The position numbers and the translations under genes are program-made. Under the pieces are notes generated by a model. It was not told the origin of the DNA, made no database searches, and worked only from the letters and a program-made list of their open reading frames with translations. Shown here in pieces: positions 1 through 8,769 of a stretch of 64,000 nt of DNA. Positions within the stretch are counted from its first letter, which is position 1, and every line of letters starts with the position of its first letter. Source of the DNA: Polyangia bacterium (GTDB lineage Bacteria > Myxococcota_A > Polyangia > Polyangiales > JAUICN01); assembly GCA_030427835.1 (NCBI GenBank), contig JAUICN010000005.1:1-64000 (forward strand). The letters are read 5' to 3'.

Positions 1-127
1 CCACCGCAGGCATTCCACATTGGGCTATCTCAGCCCTGTCGATTTTGAAAACTCTTACTACCAAAACTTAGGACTTGCTGCTTAACTTCAACTGTCCATT
101 TTTTCGGGACCACTCCAAATAGATCCC

Positions 128-2398
128 TCAGGGAAGTGAGCCAACGCACGCCGCAAGAGTTTGGGAAGCAATGCCCGTGCAAGTCACGGTATTTCTTCTC
201 TCTTCCATACAGCTGTCGTACTGACGAAAGTATTGTTGCAAGCACAGTCGGACCTGGATCGGCTCACGTCCTGTGTACGCATCCCTACCACGAACGTTGG
301 AGCTACCCAGCCATTCTTCGTATCGCTGTATCAGCACATCCACGTTCGATTGGGGTGTCGCGGACGATGAACCATCGCCCCGGCTTTGGTCCAGAGAGGT
401 TCCATCTTGGAATCCAGATCGAGCTATCATGGATTCGACGGGGTCCTTTCCTCGCACCATCGACTTGCATAGAAATGTGCTGAGACCTTGTATCTCGTAT
501 TTGCTTTCGCCGAGGTGCATCACGGGTTCCGTGGCCTGGCACACCTCCTTGAAGTCCTCCTCGGTTGCCACGCGGTCGGGATGGTTAAACCAGTTGGATC
601 GGAACGCGGTCGTGCATACATCACGGATGGCTCGAGCCATTGTTCCACACAACTGCCCCTTCCTTCCGTAGTGAGAAAAATACTGCTGAATACTGGCGTT
701 GACACGTTTTGCGCCCTCCATCATCGAACGCACCAAATGAAGTGCCCTTGGGTACTCATTTGGCTTCTTCCGCAACACCATATACTCCTCAATTACACGG
801 GCCATGGTGTAGCGGTGGGCCATTTGCTCGAGAGATTCATGCAAAGAAGCGGACCACTCGGCAACCTCAACCGGTGCCTGCACCCGATATGGAACTTCAG
901 ATTCGTTTTCCGGAAACATGAACACTGGTGGTGATACGACAGTCTCAAGCGCTGTGGCGGTGGCGGTAAGCCCTGGTATATGGAGGAAAGCAGGTCGCTC
1001 TTTACCTTGAAGGGCGGGTAGATTAGCGTTCACTGCATCTCGCCATTGAGTTCCCATCGCGTTAAACGCCATGCTAAGCGACAGGGCTCTACCCTCCTTC
1101 AGAACACCGTGACAGTGGAACGGAGATACAGGCCTATTGTTGTAGTAGCCCACCGTACCACGGTGATTTGCGGCATATCGCACTAGAAACCCTGTGTTTA
1201 GAACACCATTCACTCCAATCTCGATAGGAGTTACGTAGGCCGGGTGATTCCAACGGGCCTGCGTATGATTTTTGTATGTATAGCAGTGGGTGTAGGTGCT
1301 TTCTGCCATGTCGAGGCTAGCGAAATCAACCAAGGGTGGCATTTCTTCCCAGGGGTTGGATACCGCCAAGGCACTTTCACAATAGGCCCGTGCCGCCCGT
1401 TTGATCTCTGTTTCAGGGCCGCGACTCCCCGACGCCTGTTGCGCCCCTCTACTCGTTGCTTTCTTGCGAGTCGGCTGACAAATACCCGCGTAGTCCTTGT
1501 CACTGATCTTCTCGGCGGTGTGAGCTGTTTTACAGGCACGTTCCAGGGTTCGGTAAAGTGGAAAGCAGTACGTCCCTCCGAGGGTGTCGTACCGATGCCT
1601 AAACGGTGTGCTGAGACTTTCGTCAACGGATTGGAGGTATTCGCCCAGCCCTTTGGGGTCCCGACGGCCAGAAACGTTTCGTTTGGCCACGTACCGCTGT
1701 ACCAACTCAACAAAGCCGTGATGTTCTAGGGCGGCGGAACCCGTGGTTTGAATCGCTGAAAGTCGTGCAGAAGCTGCATCGCTCTCTAGCCAAACTGCCA
1801 GAGCGCGATCACCCAGTTTCTGTTTGGGAACCGCGTCTAGCCACTGTACGATTTCATGCTGAAAGGGACGGTAGGAAACACGACGAGCGCTTCCAGTATC
1901 CACCGCGATCCCAAGTATGTTTCTCAACTGGGATTGGAGAGCAACCCCTATCTGAAGCGCCTGTTCTCGCTGGGGAACACCAAGGTTTTCTCCGAGGCAA
2001 GATGATTCTCTCTGAGGCTTTTGTCTAAACAGGCCAACACCGACGGTGCCTCCAACACCATCCTCGCCACCGTGTAGCTCCTCAAAAACACTGAACCAGA
2101 TATTTGGCACGGCTCCATGGCCCCTCCCCTGGACTTGAAATGTCATGTGGAAAAGGGAGGCTTCCAAGTTACCGGCACCGGTGTGCGCCCCCTGCCTGTT
2201 GCTGCAATCAAACGGTTCAACGGTAGCGAAAACCTCCTGCACCTGCGGGAAGGACGGCTCGTACGACCCCTTTATGAAGGGGCCCACGGTGCAAGACCCC
2301 ATAAGACAGGATCCAACACAGCTGGTTACAAGTGCAGTAACAACAAAGGCCGTTTGCCTGGTCTGCGGGGGCCTTCCACAACGCAACTTCAAAAACAT
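128..2398 (-). CDS. Exported six-Cys repeat protein, copy A (lipoprotein-like)
   Basis: Unrecognised 756-aa protein. From the ATG at 2398 the N-terminus reads as a lipoprotein signal: basic start, hydrophobic FVVTALV, then VTSC with Cys27 as the lipidation site. A longer reading from 2497 would bury this signal, so I prefer 2398, although no clear Shine-Dalgarno is visible. The body holds two copies of a roughly 300-residue module. Each has a beta-rich part between two Cys (65/134 and 372/429), a long helical part, then C-x10-C-x17-C (278, 289, 307), which in the second copy is C-x10-C-x24-C (584, 595, 620), and a further Cys followed by x7-[DN]-P (340, 644). A C-terminal helical segment carries Cys719, 730, 740 and 751. 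Copies B and C lie directly upstream on the same strand. Function unknown; an exported, disulfide-bonded protein is inferred. Confidence 0.7.
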   Translation of the reverse strand: MFLKLRCGRPPQTRQTAFVVTALVTSCVGSCLMGSCTVGPFIKGSYEPSFPQVQEVFATVEPFDCSNRQGAHTGAGNLEASLFHMTFQVQGRGHGAVPNIWFSVFEELHGGEDGVGGTVGVGLFRQKPQRESSCLGENLGVPQREQALQIGVALQSQLRNILGIAVDTGSARRVSYRPFQHEIVQWLDAVPKQKLGDRALAVWLESDAASARLSAIQTTGSAALEHHGFVELVQRYVAKRNVSGRRDPKGLGEYLQSVDESLSTPFRHRYDTLGGTYCFPLYRTLERACKTAHTAEKISDKDYAGICQPTRKKATSRGAQQASGSRGPETEIKRAARAYCESALAVSNPWEEMPPLVDFASLDMAESTYTHCYTYKNHTQARWNHPAYVTPIEIGVNGVLNTGFLVRYAANHRGTVGYYNNRPVSPFHCHGVLKEGRALSLSMAFNAMGTQWRDAVNANLPALQGKERPAFLHIPGLTATATALETVVSPPVFMFPENESEVPYRVQAPVEVAEWSASLHESLEQMAHRYTMARVIEEYMVLRKKPNEYPRALHLVRSMMEGAKRVNASIQQYFSHYGRKGQLCGTMARAIRDVCTTAFRSNWFNHPDRVATEEDFKEVCQATEPVMHLGESKYEIQGLSTFLCKSMVRGKDPVESMIARSGFQDGTSLDQSRGDGSSSATPQSNVDVLIQRYEEWLGSSNVRGRDAYTGREPIQVRLCLQQYFRQYDSCMEERRNTVTCTGIASQTLAACVGSLP

Positions 2399-2562
2399 GA
2401 AGTGCCTATGGCAAAAACCGTACCGCCCAACTTTGGGGCAAATATTTCCCAACCACGCCCAGGCTGTACCCACAACTGGCAAAAACGGTTGGGCCAAGAG
2501 GCCCTATCGGGCACCCCGTTTGCCATCTCCATGCCCGGGCTGGCACCCCAGGTTTCACGGAC

Positions 2563-4752
2563 TCATTGCAGGCAGAGGTAGAGAGCCTGGTTGACTCCAT
2601 TCCTGCATATCAAGTGGTTCCGGGCACCTTCACCCATGCATTTGTCGTAACTACGATAGTAGTTCGCAAGGCAACTCATCACTCTAGGGTCAGACTCGCC
2701 CCCAATAAGCTGTGCGCGGTTGATATTGCTTCCGAGGTTCGGTTCATGTCGTGCCATGACGTCTTCAAAACTACTGGTAGGTTCCCGCACCCCATGTTCG
2801 GTATCGATTTGAATTTTCTCAAACGGATTCTCCTTGGCGGCATAGGCATCGCACAGAAAGTGAACTGCCGTTTTCAGCTTCACGTTAGGATCGTTATGCG
2901 CTCCCTCAAGATGTTGCTCGCTGTCCAAAACATCGTCTCCCGGTCCGCATGCTCGATTGAAAGCATCCTCTTCGTACCACCCTTTTCTGTAAGCTGTTTC
3001 ACACACGTTCATCATCCTATCCACGGCTTTCCAGCATACCCCAGACACGTTTAGGTAGAAAAGCACCTGCTCATGAATTTCAAGGCCGCTTTTACTTGCT
3101 GCCTTGGCGAGTGCCCTCACCGAAGACTCTAAAGTGGGCGAATTACTGCTGCCTATTTGCAACTCCATATAGTTTCTGATCGTCTGTGCCCAGACAATCT
3201 TCCTGGCAGATAGTTCAAGGGCCGCACGGAGCGCTTCCTCCCAAGATTTCATGGCATTGTGATCCGCAAACCAACCCTCTCGATCTAGCGCAAAGTTCCC
3301 GACAGCAGAAGGCTCTTCCACGACAACCTTCAGCAAGGGAATGCGCTCAATGAAGTCTAACAACAGTCGACCAACACCTTGCCTCTCCTGGAGGAGAGGT
3401 GCGTGGTTTGGCAACTCTTGCGTGTTTGCCTGTAGAACGTCGAACACCCAAATGGAACGGATCCTGTCTATCCGCGTTTGAGGCGGCGGGTTCAATCCTT
3501 TCTTTGGAATCTCTGCACAGGGGAATAGCCCCTCAGGGCGCTGTTGCTGAACACCGTAGGACGGCCCCGTGACACCGCTGTCAAAACGCAAAAACCAATA
3601 GACGTGGGTTTTCCGCCGTGCTTCAACTGCAACCGGAACGGCCCACACCTTCTTGATTTCCTGCTCTGAACGGCGCGAGTAGGCACACTCCACCCTCAGC
3701 GCGTCTTTGAATTGAATAGTCACTTTTCTGACCAGGGAGCGAGTGCTTTGGAGCGCTGTGATCTTGCCGCAGAAATGATTCGCTCCGTGCATCAACTCCG
3801 ACTTGTCGACAGGGAGTGAGGGGTTGCCACCCGCCACGCATATGTGCTGGTAGTCCCGCTGGCTGAATATTCCCGTGTTCGCGGCAAGGCGGCACACTTC
3901 ATTCACCTGATATGCAAACGATGGACAGGTTCGCTTGTTGATGGACCAAAGAAAACTTTCCAAATACCCAAGTGACAGCTCGTTTGCGGACTGCAACATT
4001 TCCCCTGCACGTTCGATGCTTTGCGCGACATGTGTATTTCGACGCAAATCGGCGTACTTCTGGAGTGCCACCACGGCGGCGTTACGATTTAGGGTCATCT
4101 CTGCTTGAACGCGTATTTCTTCAAGCATGGCTTGCACGTTCGATGAAGCCAACCAGGAATCGGTATTTCCTATTCGCAACAACTCTTCTGTGATGCTGCG
4201 AAACAAAGTCAACACTGCTTTGGAGAACCTTGCACTGAAGAGTGCCCGTGGGTCCGCGTAACCACCGCGAAGCGTGTCTCTCAAACCCTGCGAAAGCCGT
4301 TTGGTTATGGCGGCGTATCGCGCTGCGTGTCCGATGGGGTTGTCCCTGAAAACACCTAGGCAATGAGATTTATCCTCAGGAGGATGATGAAACAGTGCGA
4401 AATTCACAGGTACCGTAGTGTCCGGTACGGTCTGCGGACGGAGGTAAGCACCGAACCATACTTCTACCTTTTTGCCACGACCTAGGGCGAGAGAAAGAGA
4501 GAACCGTAGAGCATCGGTGAATACGTCGATGTTGTTAAGCCCATCCCGAGTGTAACACGTGTACTTCGCCGCCCGCAGTTCAGCGGATTGAACAGTTAAC
4601 AGGGGGGACTTTTGAGTCTGCTTGGCGGAGGGTATCTCTGCACTGCAGGCAGAACCCGCATGCAAACCACTTACCCAAAGAAAGATCGCGGGCAAGAAGC
4701 ACACGAAACGTGCCCATGGGCCGCTTTTTCTTAAAGTTGCCTTGCGTGCCAT
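2563..4752 (-). CDS. Exported six-Cys repeat protein, copy B
   Basis: Unrecognised 729-aa paralogue of the genes on both sides. The ATG at 4752 gives a good Sec signal peptide: basic n-region, hydrophobic FVCFLPAIFLWVSGL, and a likely cleavage after SACSA near residue 38. A start at 4788 would add 12 residues before it. Two six-Cys modules follow: Cys66, 131, 276, 287, 305, 328 and Cys356, 412, 573, 584, 602, 634. In both, the third to fifth Cys are spaced exactly C-x10-C-x17-C. The C-terminal segment has Cys694, 705, 716 and 727, each separated by ten residues. The spacing is regular enough to suggest disulfide-stapled helical hairpins. No catalytic motif or known domain is recognised. G+C is visibly lower than in the housekeeping genes downstream. 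Confidence 0.72.
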   Translation of the reverse strand: MARKATLRKSGPWARFVCFLPAIFLWVSGLHAGSACSAEIPSAKQTQKSPLLTVQSAELRAAKYTCYTRDGLNNIDVFTDALRFSLSLALGRGKKVEVWFGAYLRPQTVPDTTVPVNFALFHHPPEDKSHCLGVFRDNPIGHAARYAAITKRLSQGLRDTLRGGYADPRALFSARFSKAVLTLFRSITEELLRIGNTDSWLASSNVQAMLEEIRVQAEMTLNRNAAVVALQKYADLRRNTHVAQSIERAGEMLQSANELSLGYLESFLWSINKRTCPSFAYQVNEVCRLAANTGIFSQRDYQHICVAGGNPSLPVDKSELMHGANHFCGKITALQSTRSLVRKVTIQFKDALRVECAYSRRSEQEIKKVWAVPVAVEARRKTHVYWFLRFDSGVTGPSYGVQQQRPEGLFPCAEIPKKGLNPPPQTRIDRIRSIWVFDVLQANTQELPNHAPLLQERQGVGRLLLDFIERIPLLKVVVEEPSAVGNFALDREGWFADHNAMKSWEEALRAALELSARKIVWAQTIRNYMELQIGSSNSPTLESSVRALAKAASKSGLEIHEQVLFYLNVSGVCWKAVDRMMNVCETAYRKGWYEEDAFNRACGPGDDVLDSEQHLEGAHNDPNVKLKTAVHFLCDAYAAKENPFEKIQIDTEHGVREPTSSFEDVMARHEPNLGSNINRAQLIGGESDPRVMSCLANYYRSYDKCMGEGARNHLICRNGVNQALYLCLQ

Positions 4753-4952
4753 GGCTTGTCCTACAAGCAAGGAACATGCCATCCGCAAACCCTTGCGACC
4801 TACGGGCGATAGACGTCCTCACCTACACCTTTTTGAACTGCATTGGTGGCTAAATCGGTGACTGGGCCGGTGGCCGGGCTAGCCGCCTAGCCTGTGACGG
4901 TTGCCTCCTTCTGGCATCTGAGGATCCGATGGAATGAAGTAACGTTGCTATG

Positions 4953-6458
4953 CTAGTCGCTAGTGAGGCACTGATCGAGGGCGTGCTTTGCTTTCAAGGC
5001 GCCGTCCCCAAGGTTCTGGGCGCCGTTTTTGACGCATTGGATATATTGACTGAAACTCGTTCGCAGGCAGACTCGGATAGGTTCCGGCTCGGACGACATG
5101 GCAGCCGCGAGGAGTGTGGTTTGCCCCAGGAATGGCTGGTAGTTGGACCAAAGACGCTCCACAGGGCCCTCTGGGTTTTGGTCAAGAGTTACGACTGGAA
5201 CAGGGGCGCCTGGGGGTGCAGGTGGCACAGGCATGTAGGGATGAAATGGTATGTCGAGATCTAGCTGCACGCTCAATCTATCAAAGGGATCCTCTCCAAC
5301 ACGAATGGCGTTGCAGAGGAATAGGGACACGGCCCTGAGTTCGATTGTGCTGCGCCCCAACCCAGGGAGTGCTGTGCGCCTTGGGCGGCATACGTCCAGG
5401 AAATCCTGCGGCGCATACCATAGGTTCCGATTTGCCACATTGCATATCACCACCACTTGACTCGCGAAGTCGCTACATGTTTTTTCTTTGGAAAGGTAAT
5501 GGTACACGTGGTCGTCGAAGGTGCGCCCGGTTTCGACCGCACTGTGCAGCATATTGCGAAGTAGCGACGCCGATTCGATTTCCGTTGTGCGTTCTTTTCT
5601 GTGGTTCATGTGCTGGCCGATCATCATGGCGACGACCTGGAAACGCGCCGCCTTCACCAGGGATGCGCGCATGCTGTTCTCCCACAGCTCCATGGCTTCT
5701 GCATCGTTGAGCCATTCGGATGATTTTTCTAGGTCTCCTGTGGACTTCCACGTCGGACGCACTTGATCGAACAGAGTGACCAACAGCTTTCTGGCCCCGG
5801 TTGCGAACGCGATTCGTTTCGAAGCATATTCCGAACCAGGGAGTATTTGATCTAGGAAAAACTCCATCCATTGCCTGCGGATTCCAGCGGCGACCGAAGT
5901 GGTACAGCCGCTGCTGTTCCAAACGCCTGCGTCGCCCGAACAATAGAAACCCCGCGTAGGCCGCTTGGCGTGGAAGCCGAGTCCCTTACCGGTATCGGGG
6001 AAGTTGTAACGCACAACAAACGAAGTATGAGTGTACCCTGCTGTTGAAATGGATACCGGTACAACGTACGCGGACACAAGTCGACTTAGATTGCGCCCTC
6101 TGCTGTCTGAACCTCCCAAGGGAACCTTGCTTCCGTGCCGGCATTGCTCTTCAAAGGCACTCGAGGCATTCACTCCGACACTGGTGACTATTGGTCCGAA
6201 CTCAGTTTCGTGGACGACCTCGTGGTGAACATCGCTCCCGTTTGCCTTCGCTTCACCTTGGGACGGAACCCAAACCGACACATTCCAAGAAGACCAAAGC
6301 GAGCCACAAAGGCTGGAAAGAGGCCTTCCAACGGAACAGAAATCGTGTGTTTCCGGCAGATATCGGACTAAAGGATCGAAGAGGTGTGAACATGACGTTT
6401 GCTGATTTGGACAGGTGTGACGAACGGGACCACGTTCGTTCAGCAATCGCCATGCCAT
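4953..6458 (-). CDS. Exported six-Cys repeat protein, copy C (single module; N-terminus probably frameshifted)
   Basis: Unrecognised 501-codon frame with one six-Cys module (Cys106, 173, 328, 339, 357, 382; again C-x10-C-x17-C) plus the family C-terminal segment (Cys464, 475, 497). In the terminal segment the spacing matches copies A and B, but the middle Cys is replaced by Gly486. A proline-rich linker lies near residues 403-422. The N-terminal hundred residues do not look like a signal peptide in this frame, whereas a convincing one lies in another frame of the same DNA (6253-6393). The native protein may therefore start at 6393 and change frame near 6255-6270. Family membership is strongly supported; the start and N-terminus are not. 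Confidence 0.62.
   Translation of the reverse strand: MAWRLLNERGPVRHTCPNQQTSCSHLFDPLVRYLPETHDFCSVGRPLSSLCGSLWSSWNVSVWVPSQGEAKANGSDVHHEVVHETEFGPIVTSVGVNASSAFEEQCRHGSKVPLGGSDSRGRNLSRLVSAYVVPVSISTAGYTHTSFVVRYNFPDTGKGLGFHAKRPTRGFYCSGDAGVWNSSGCTTSVAAGIRRQWMEFFLDQILPGSEYASKRIAFATGARKLLVTLFDQVRPTWKSTGDLEKSSEWLNDAEAMELWENSMRASLVKAARFQVVAMMIGQHMNHRKERTTEIESASLLRNMLHSAVETGRTFDDHVYHYLSKEKTCSDFASQVVVICNVANRNLWYAPQDFLDVCRPRRTALPGLGRSTIELRAVSLFLCNAIRVGEDPFDRLSVQLDLDIPFHPYMPVPPAPPGAPVPVVTLDQNPEGPVERLWSNYQPFLGQTTLLAAAMSSEPEPIRVCLRTSFSQYIQCVKNGAQNLGDGALKAKHALDQCLTSD
6253..6393 (-). other. Out-of-frame signal-peptide-like segment of copy C
   Basis: Read from the ATG at 6393, this frame encodes a basic start, Arg/Lys residues and the hydrophobic core PLWLALVFLECVGLG, then stops at 6253. 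It overlaps the copy C frame, which lacks a signal of its own. Copies A and B both start with comparable export signals. The simplest reading is that it is the true N-terminus of copy C, separated from the body by a one- or two-base frameshift that is either biological or a sequencing error. Confidence 0.4.
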
Positions 6459-6641
6459 TCACGGATTCGAGACATTGTCGCGAATCTGCCACTCAAAAAC
6501 CCATAGGACTGACTACCACCGTGTGGGAAATGGCTAGTTCGTTGGTCAGCTCAACGGACCACCAAAAACTGGCCACTCAGGCGGGTTTTTGGTTCAGACA
6601 AACGCACGTCGGCTAGCCTCGCTGGTGGACCCGCCGCGGTG

Positions 6642-7409
6642 TTAGTCGCCGTCGCCGTTTTCGGCTTCTAGTTTTTTTCGGAGGTCTTCGTCACGGTCCC
6701 AGCGGTCCACGTTGTTGTCGCCGTCGATGTCGGTGCCCACGCGGACCATGCGGCCGTTTTGGTAGTACTCCCACTGGTCTGGTTTCCATTCCTCGGGGGT
6801 GCTACGGGCGGCGAGATCCCGCTCGCCACGTACGGGGCGGCCGTTCTCGTAGAAGACCTTGGCGTCCACGCGGCCGTTTCCTGAGGTGTCCTGTTCGATG
6901 CGCACCACACGGCCATTGTGGAAGTGCACCATTTCGTCCATGCGCCCATCGAAGTCCCGATCGGATTCCTCACGCAGGGGGCGGCCCTCTTCGGTGTAGT
7001 AGCGCACCACGTCCTTGACGCCATCGCCGTTGAGGTCGGTTTCTCGGCAGATCAGGACGAGCCGAATGGTGCCGCCGCTGCCCACCCGCCGAAACACCTT
7101 GCGAATGTCTGGGATCTCGTCGCCGGAGGTGTCGTATTCGCTGATCTCAACCCCTTCGGCGTTGGAGTTGCACAGCTGCCCGGCCTCCCCTCCCGACGTT
7201 GCACCCGCGAGCCCTTCAGAGGTGCGCAGGGTGGGTTGGGTTTCCTCTTGCACGGCGGCACCCCCACAGGCGGTCGCCACCCACAGCAAGAGCCCGAGCG
7301 AGATGACTCCAGTGCGGCTCCAACGGGTGTGTGTTGGGTTGATGTGGTGGGCGGTGCAACGGCGCGGGGGGCAACGGTGTGGGGGGCCAGGCTGGATCGG
7401 TGCGCTCAT
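6642..7409 (-). CDS. Asp-rich repeat lipoprotein
   Basis: 255-aa predicted lipoprotein. A long basic n-region precedes a hydrophobic stretch and the lipobox ATAC near residue 48. The mature part has about four or five repeats of roughly 27 residues, each with an Asp-rich loop such as DLNGDGVKD or DFDGRMDE followed by a short beta-like phrase with an aromatic, Gly and Arg. The loops resemble calcium-binding DxDxDG motifs, but real metal binding is an inference. The start overlaps the stop of the upstream paralogue by four bases (ATGA at 7406-7409) and is preceded by GAGGAG, so the two genes are translationally coupled. No specific function is known to me. Confidence 0.75.
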   Translation of the reverse strand: MSAPIQPGPPHRCPPRRCTAHHINPTHTRWSRTGVISLGLLLWVATACGGAAVQEETQPTLRTSEGLAGATSGGEAGQLCNSNAEGVEISEYDTSGDEIPDIRKVFRRVGSGGTIRLVLICRETDLNGDGVKDVVRYYTEEGRPLREESDRDFDGRMDEMVHFHNGRVVRIEQDTSGNGRVDAKVFYENGRPVRGERDLAARSTPEEWKPDQWEYYQNGRMVRVGTDIDGDNNVDRWDRDEDLRKKLEAENGDGD

Positions 7410-8335
7410 GGGGACTCCTCGGATTCTGGGGCGGCTGTTTCAGGCGTGCTTTCACCACCTTGCTCATCACTTCCGGTGGCTTCTTCGGAGTTTTCACCCG
7501 CCGCGTCCGCCGCAATGTCACTGGCCGCCTTCTCCGCGTCGCTGGTCTCTGTTGAATCTTCTGTGGATTGCCCTTCGGTGGGTTGCGGTTCTGTGGATCG
7601 CCCTGCCGATTCTTCTTTGGCGCCCACGATGGCGTTGCTACCGCAGGTTCGTTGTTCTTCCACGGGGCCTGCATCTTCGGTGTCGATGACTTCACGATCG
7701 TCGGGTTCACCGTTCTCATCTGAATCCGCCACGATTTCCGTGAGGCGCCCGTTGACGTATTTTTCCCACTTTTCGGGGCGGTTGTTGTTGTTGTTGTCGT
7801 AGCCGATTTCGGTGACGATTCCGTTTTCGTAGGTTTCCCAGGTGTCCGCCTTGCCGTTGCGCTTGCGGTCCCGTTCGGCCCGGGACACGAGGCCGCCTTC
7901 ACACCAGACCCAGGTATCAATGGCGTTGTCGAAGTTGGTGTCCAACTCCTTTCGCACCAATCGGTTGTTTTCAAAGTAGGAGACCTGATCGATTTTTCCG
8001 TCGAAATCGAAGTCGTGCTCTTCCTGGGAAAGGGATACCCCGTCCTCTTCGTAGATACGCAGAACATCCACGGCACCGTCCATGTTCATGTCGAACTGGG
8101 AGCACCGTAGGGTCTCACCGTTGAAAACATGACGGATGTCGGGAAAGCCATCTTTGTTCACATCCACCTCCCGGGTGGTGTTGCCGTCGGACTGACATAA
8201 CTTGTGGGTGGTGGGGTCGCGGTGGGATCCGCGAATGGCGGTAGAGGGGGTGTCAGGAGCCTTTTTGCATGCGGGGGCCCACACTAGGCCCCAAGCCACA
8301 AGGAGACATGACGAGATTTTTGTAAATGATTTCAT
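7406..8335 (-). CDS. Asp-rich repeat lipoprotein, paralogue with acidic tail
   Basis: 309-aa predicted lipoprotein. The ATG at 8335 opens a basic, hydrophobic signal ending in the lipobox APAC. A longer frame back to 8569 adds nonsense sequence before this signal and is rejected. The mature part begins much like the downstream protein (an LCxS motif, then DxNxDGxPDIRxVF) and carries about six Asp-rich repeats, for example DMNMDGAVD and DFDFDGKID. It ends in a Ser/Glu/Thr-rich acidic tail of about 80 residues, probably disordered. It is paralogous to and coupled with the 6642-7409 gene. A surface or periplasmic lipoprotein is inferred; the role is unknown. Confidence 0.75.
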   Translation of the reverse strand: MKSFTKISSCLLVAWGLVWAPACKKAPDTPSTAIRGSHRDPTTHKLCQSDGNTTREVDVNKDGFPDIRHVFNGETLRCSQFDMNMDGAVDVLRIYEEDGVSLSQEEHDFDFDGKIDQVSYFENNRLVRKELDTNFDNAIDTWVWCEGGLVSRAERDRKRNGKADTWETYENGIVTEIGYDNNNNNRPEKWEKYVNGRLTEIVADSDENGEPDDREVIDTEDAGPVEEQRTCGSNAIVGAKEESAGRSTEPQPTEGQSTEDSTETSDAEKAASDIAADAAGENSEEATGSDEQGGESTPETAAPESEESP

Positions 8336-8546
8336 GTTTTTACCAGCGTGAGGCCAGGGGCCCTGAAACGTGGGCTGATCATAGCCGCCGGCGTGCTTGC
8401 ACTGCAAGGGAGGTGTGCGTTTGTGGGCGATACATTCGATGCATCCCTGGCCCAAATTGACAATACGTGTGGTGCCATATAGGTTCAGTCCCACGGGCAA
8501 CCCGGTCGGTTGCCGTCCCCTGTTCCCGCACCCCTGGAGTGGCCCC

Positions 8547-8729
8547 ATGGCCCGCAAAAAGATATCCACGACGATTTACATCACGCCTGAGCAAAACGAC
8601 CAGTTGAAGCAGCTGCACGAACGCACGAAGGTGCCCGTTGCCGTGTACATTCGCGAGGGGATCGATTTGGTGTTGCGAAAGCACGACGCGAAACTCCCGG
8701 GCCAACTTTCGTTGACCGAACGGGATTGA
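8547..8729 (+). CDS. Ribbon-helix-helix DNA-binding protein
   Basis: 60-aa protein starting MARKKISTTIYITPEQ, a beta strand followed by two helices, with VAVYIREGIDLVL as the second helix. This is the layout of CopG/Arc-type ribbon-helix-helix regulators, which act as dimers. The ATG at 8547 follows GGAG at a good distance; the longer frame from 8397 is rejected. It lies 40 bases before lepA on the same strand. No toxin gene sits beside it, so an antitoxin role is not indicated. A small transcriptional regulator is the best call; its target is unknown. Confidence 0.75.
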   Translation: MARKKISTTIYITPEQNDQLKQLHERTKVPVAVYIREGIDLVLRKHDAKLPGQLSLTERD

Positions 8730-8769
8730 TCCCTTTTTTTGGTGCCTCCCTTTCTTTGCTTGAGCTCCC

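Noticed and set aside
30-245. 71-codon minus-strand frame at the window start
   Set aside because: It overlaps the 3' end of copy A in another frame and shows no features of its own; bases 1-127 hold nothing else I can support.
8547-8729. RHH protein as an antitoxin
   Set aside because: No toxin-like gene adjoins it; the neighbours are lepA and an unrelated lipoprotein gene.
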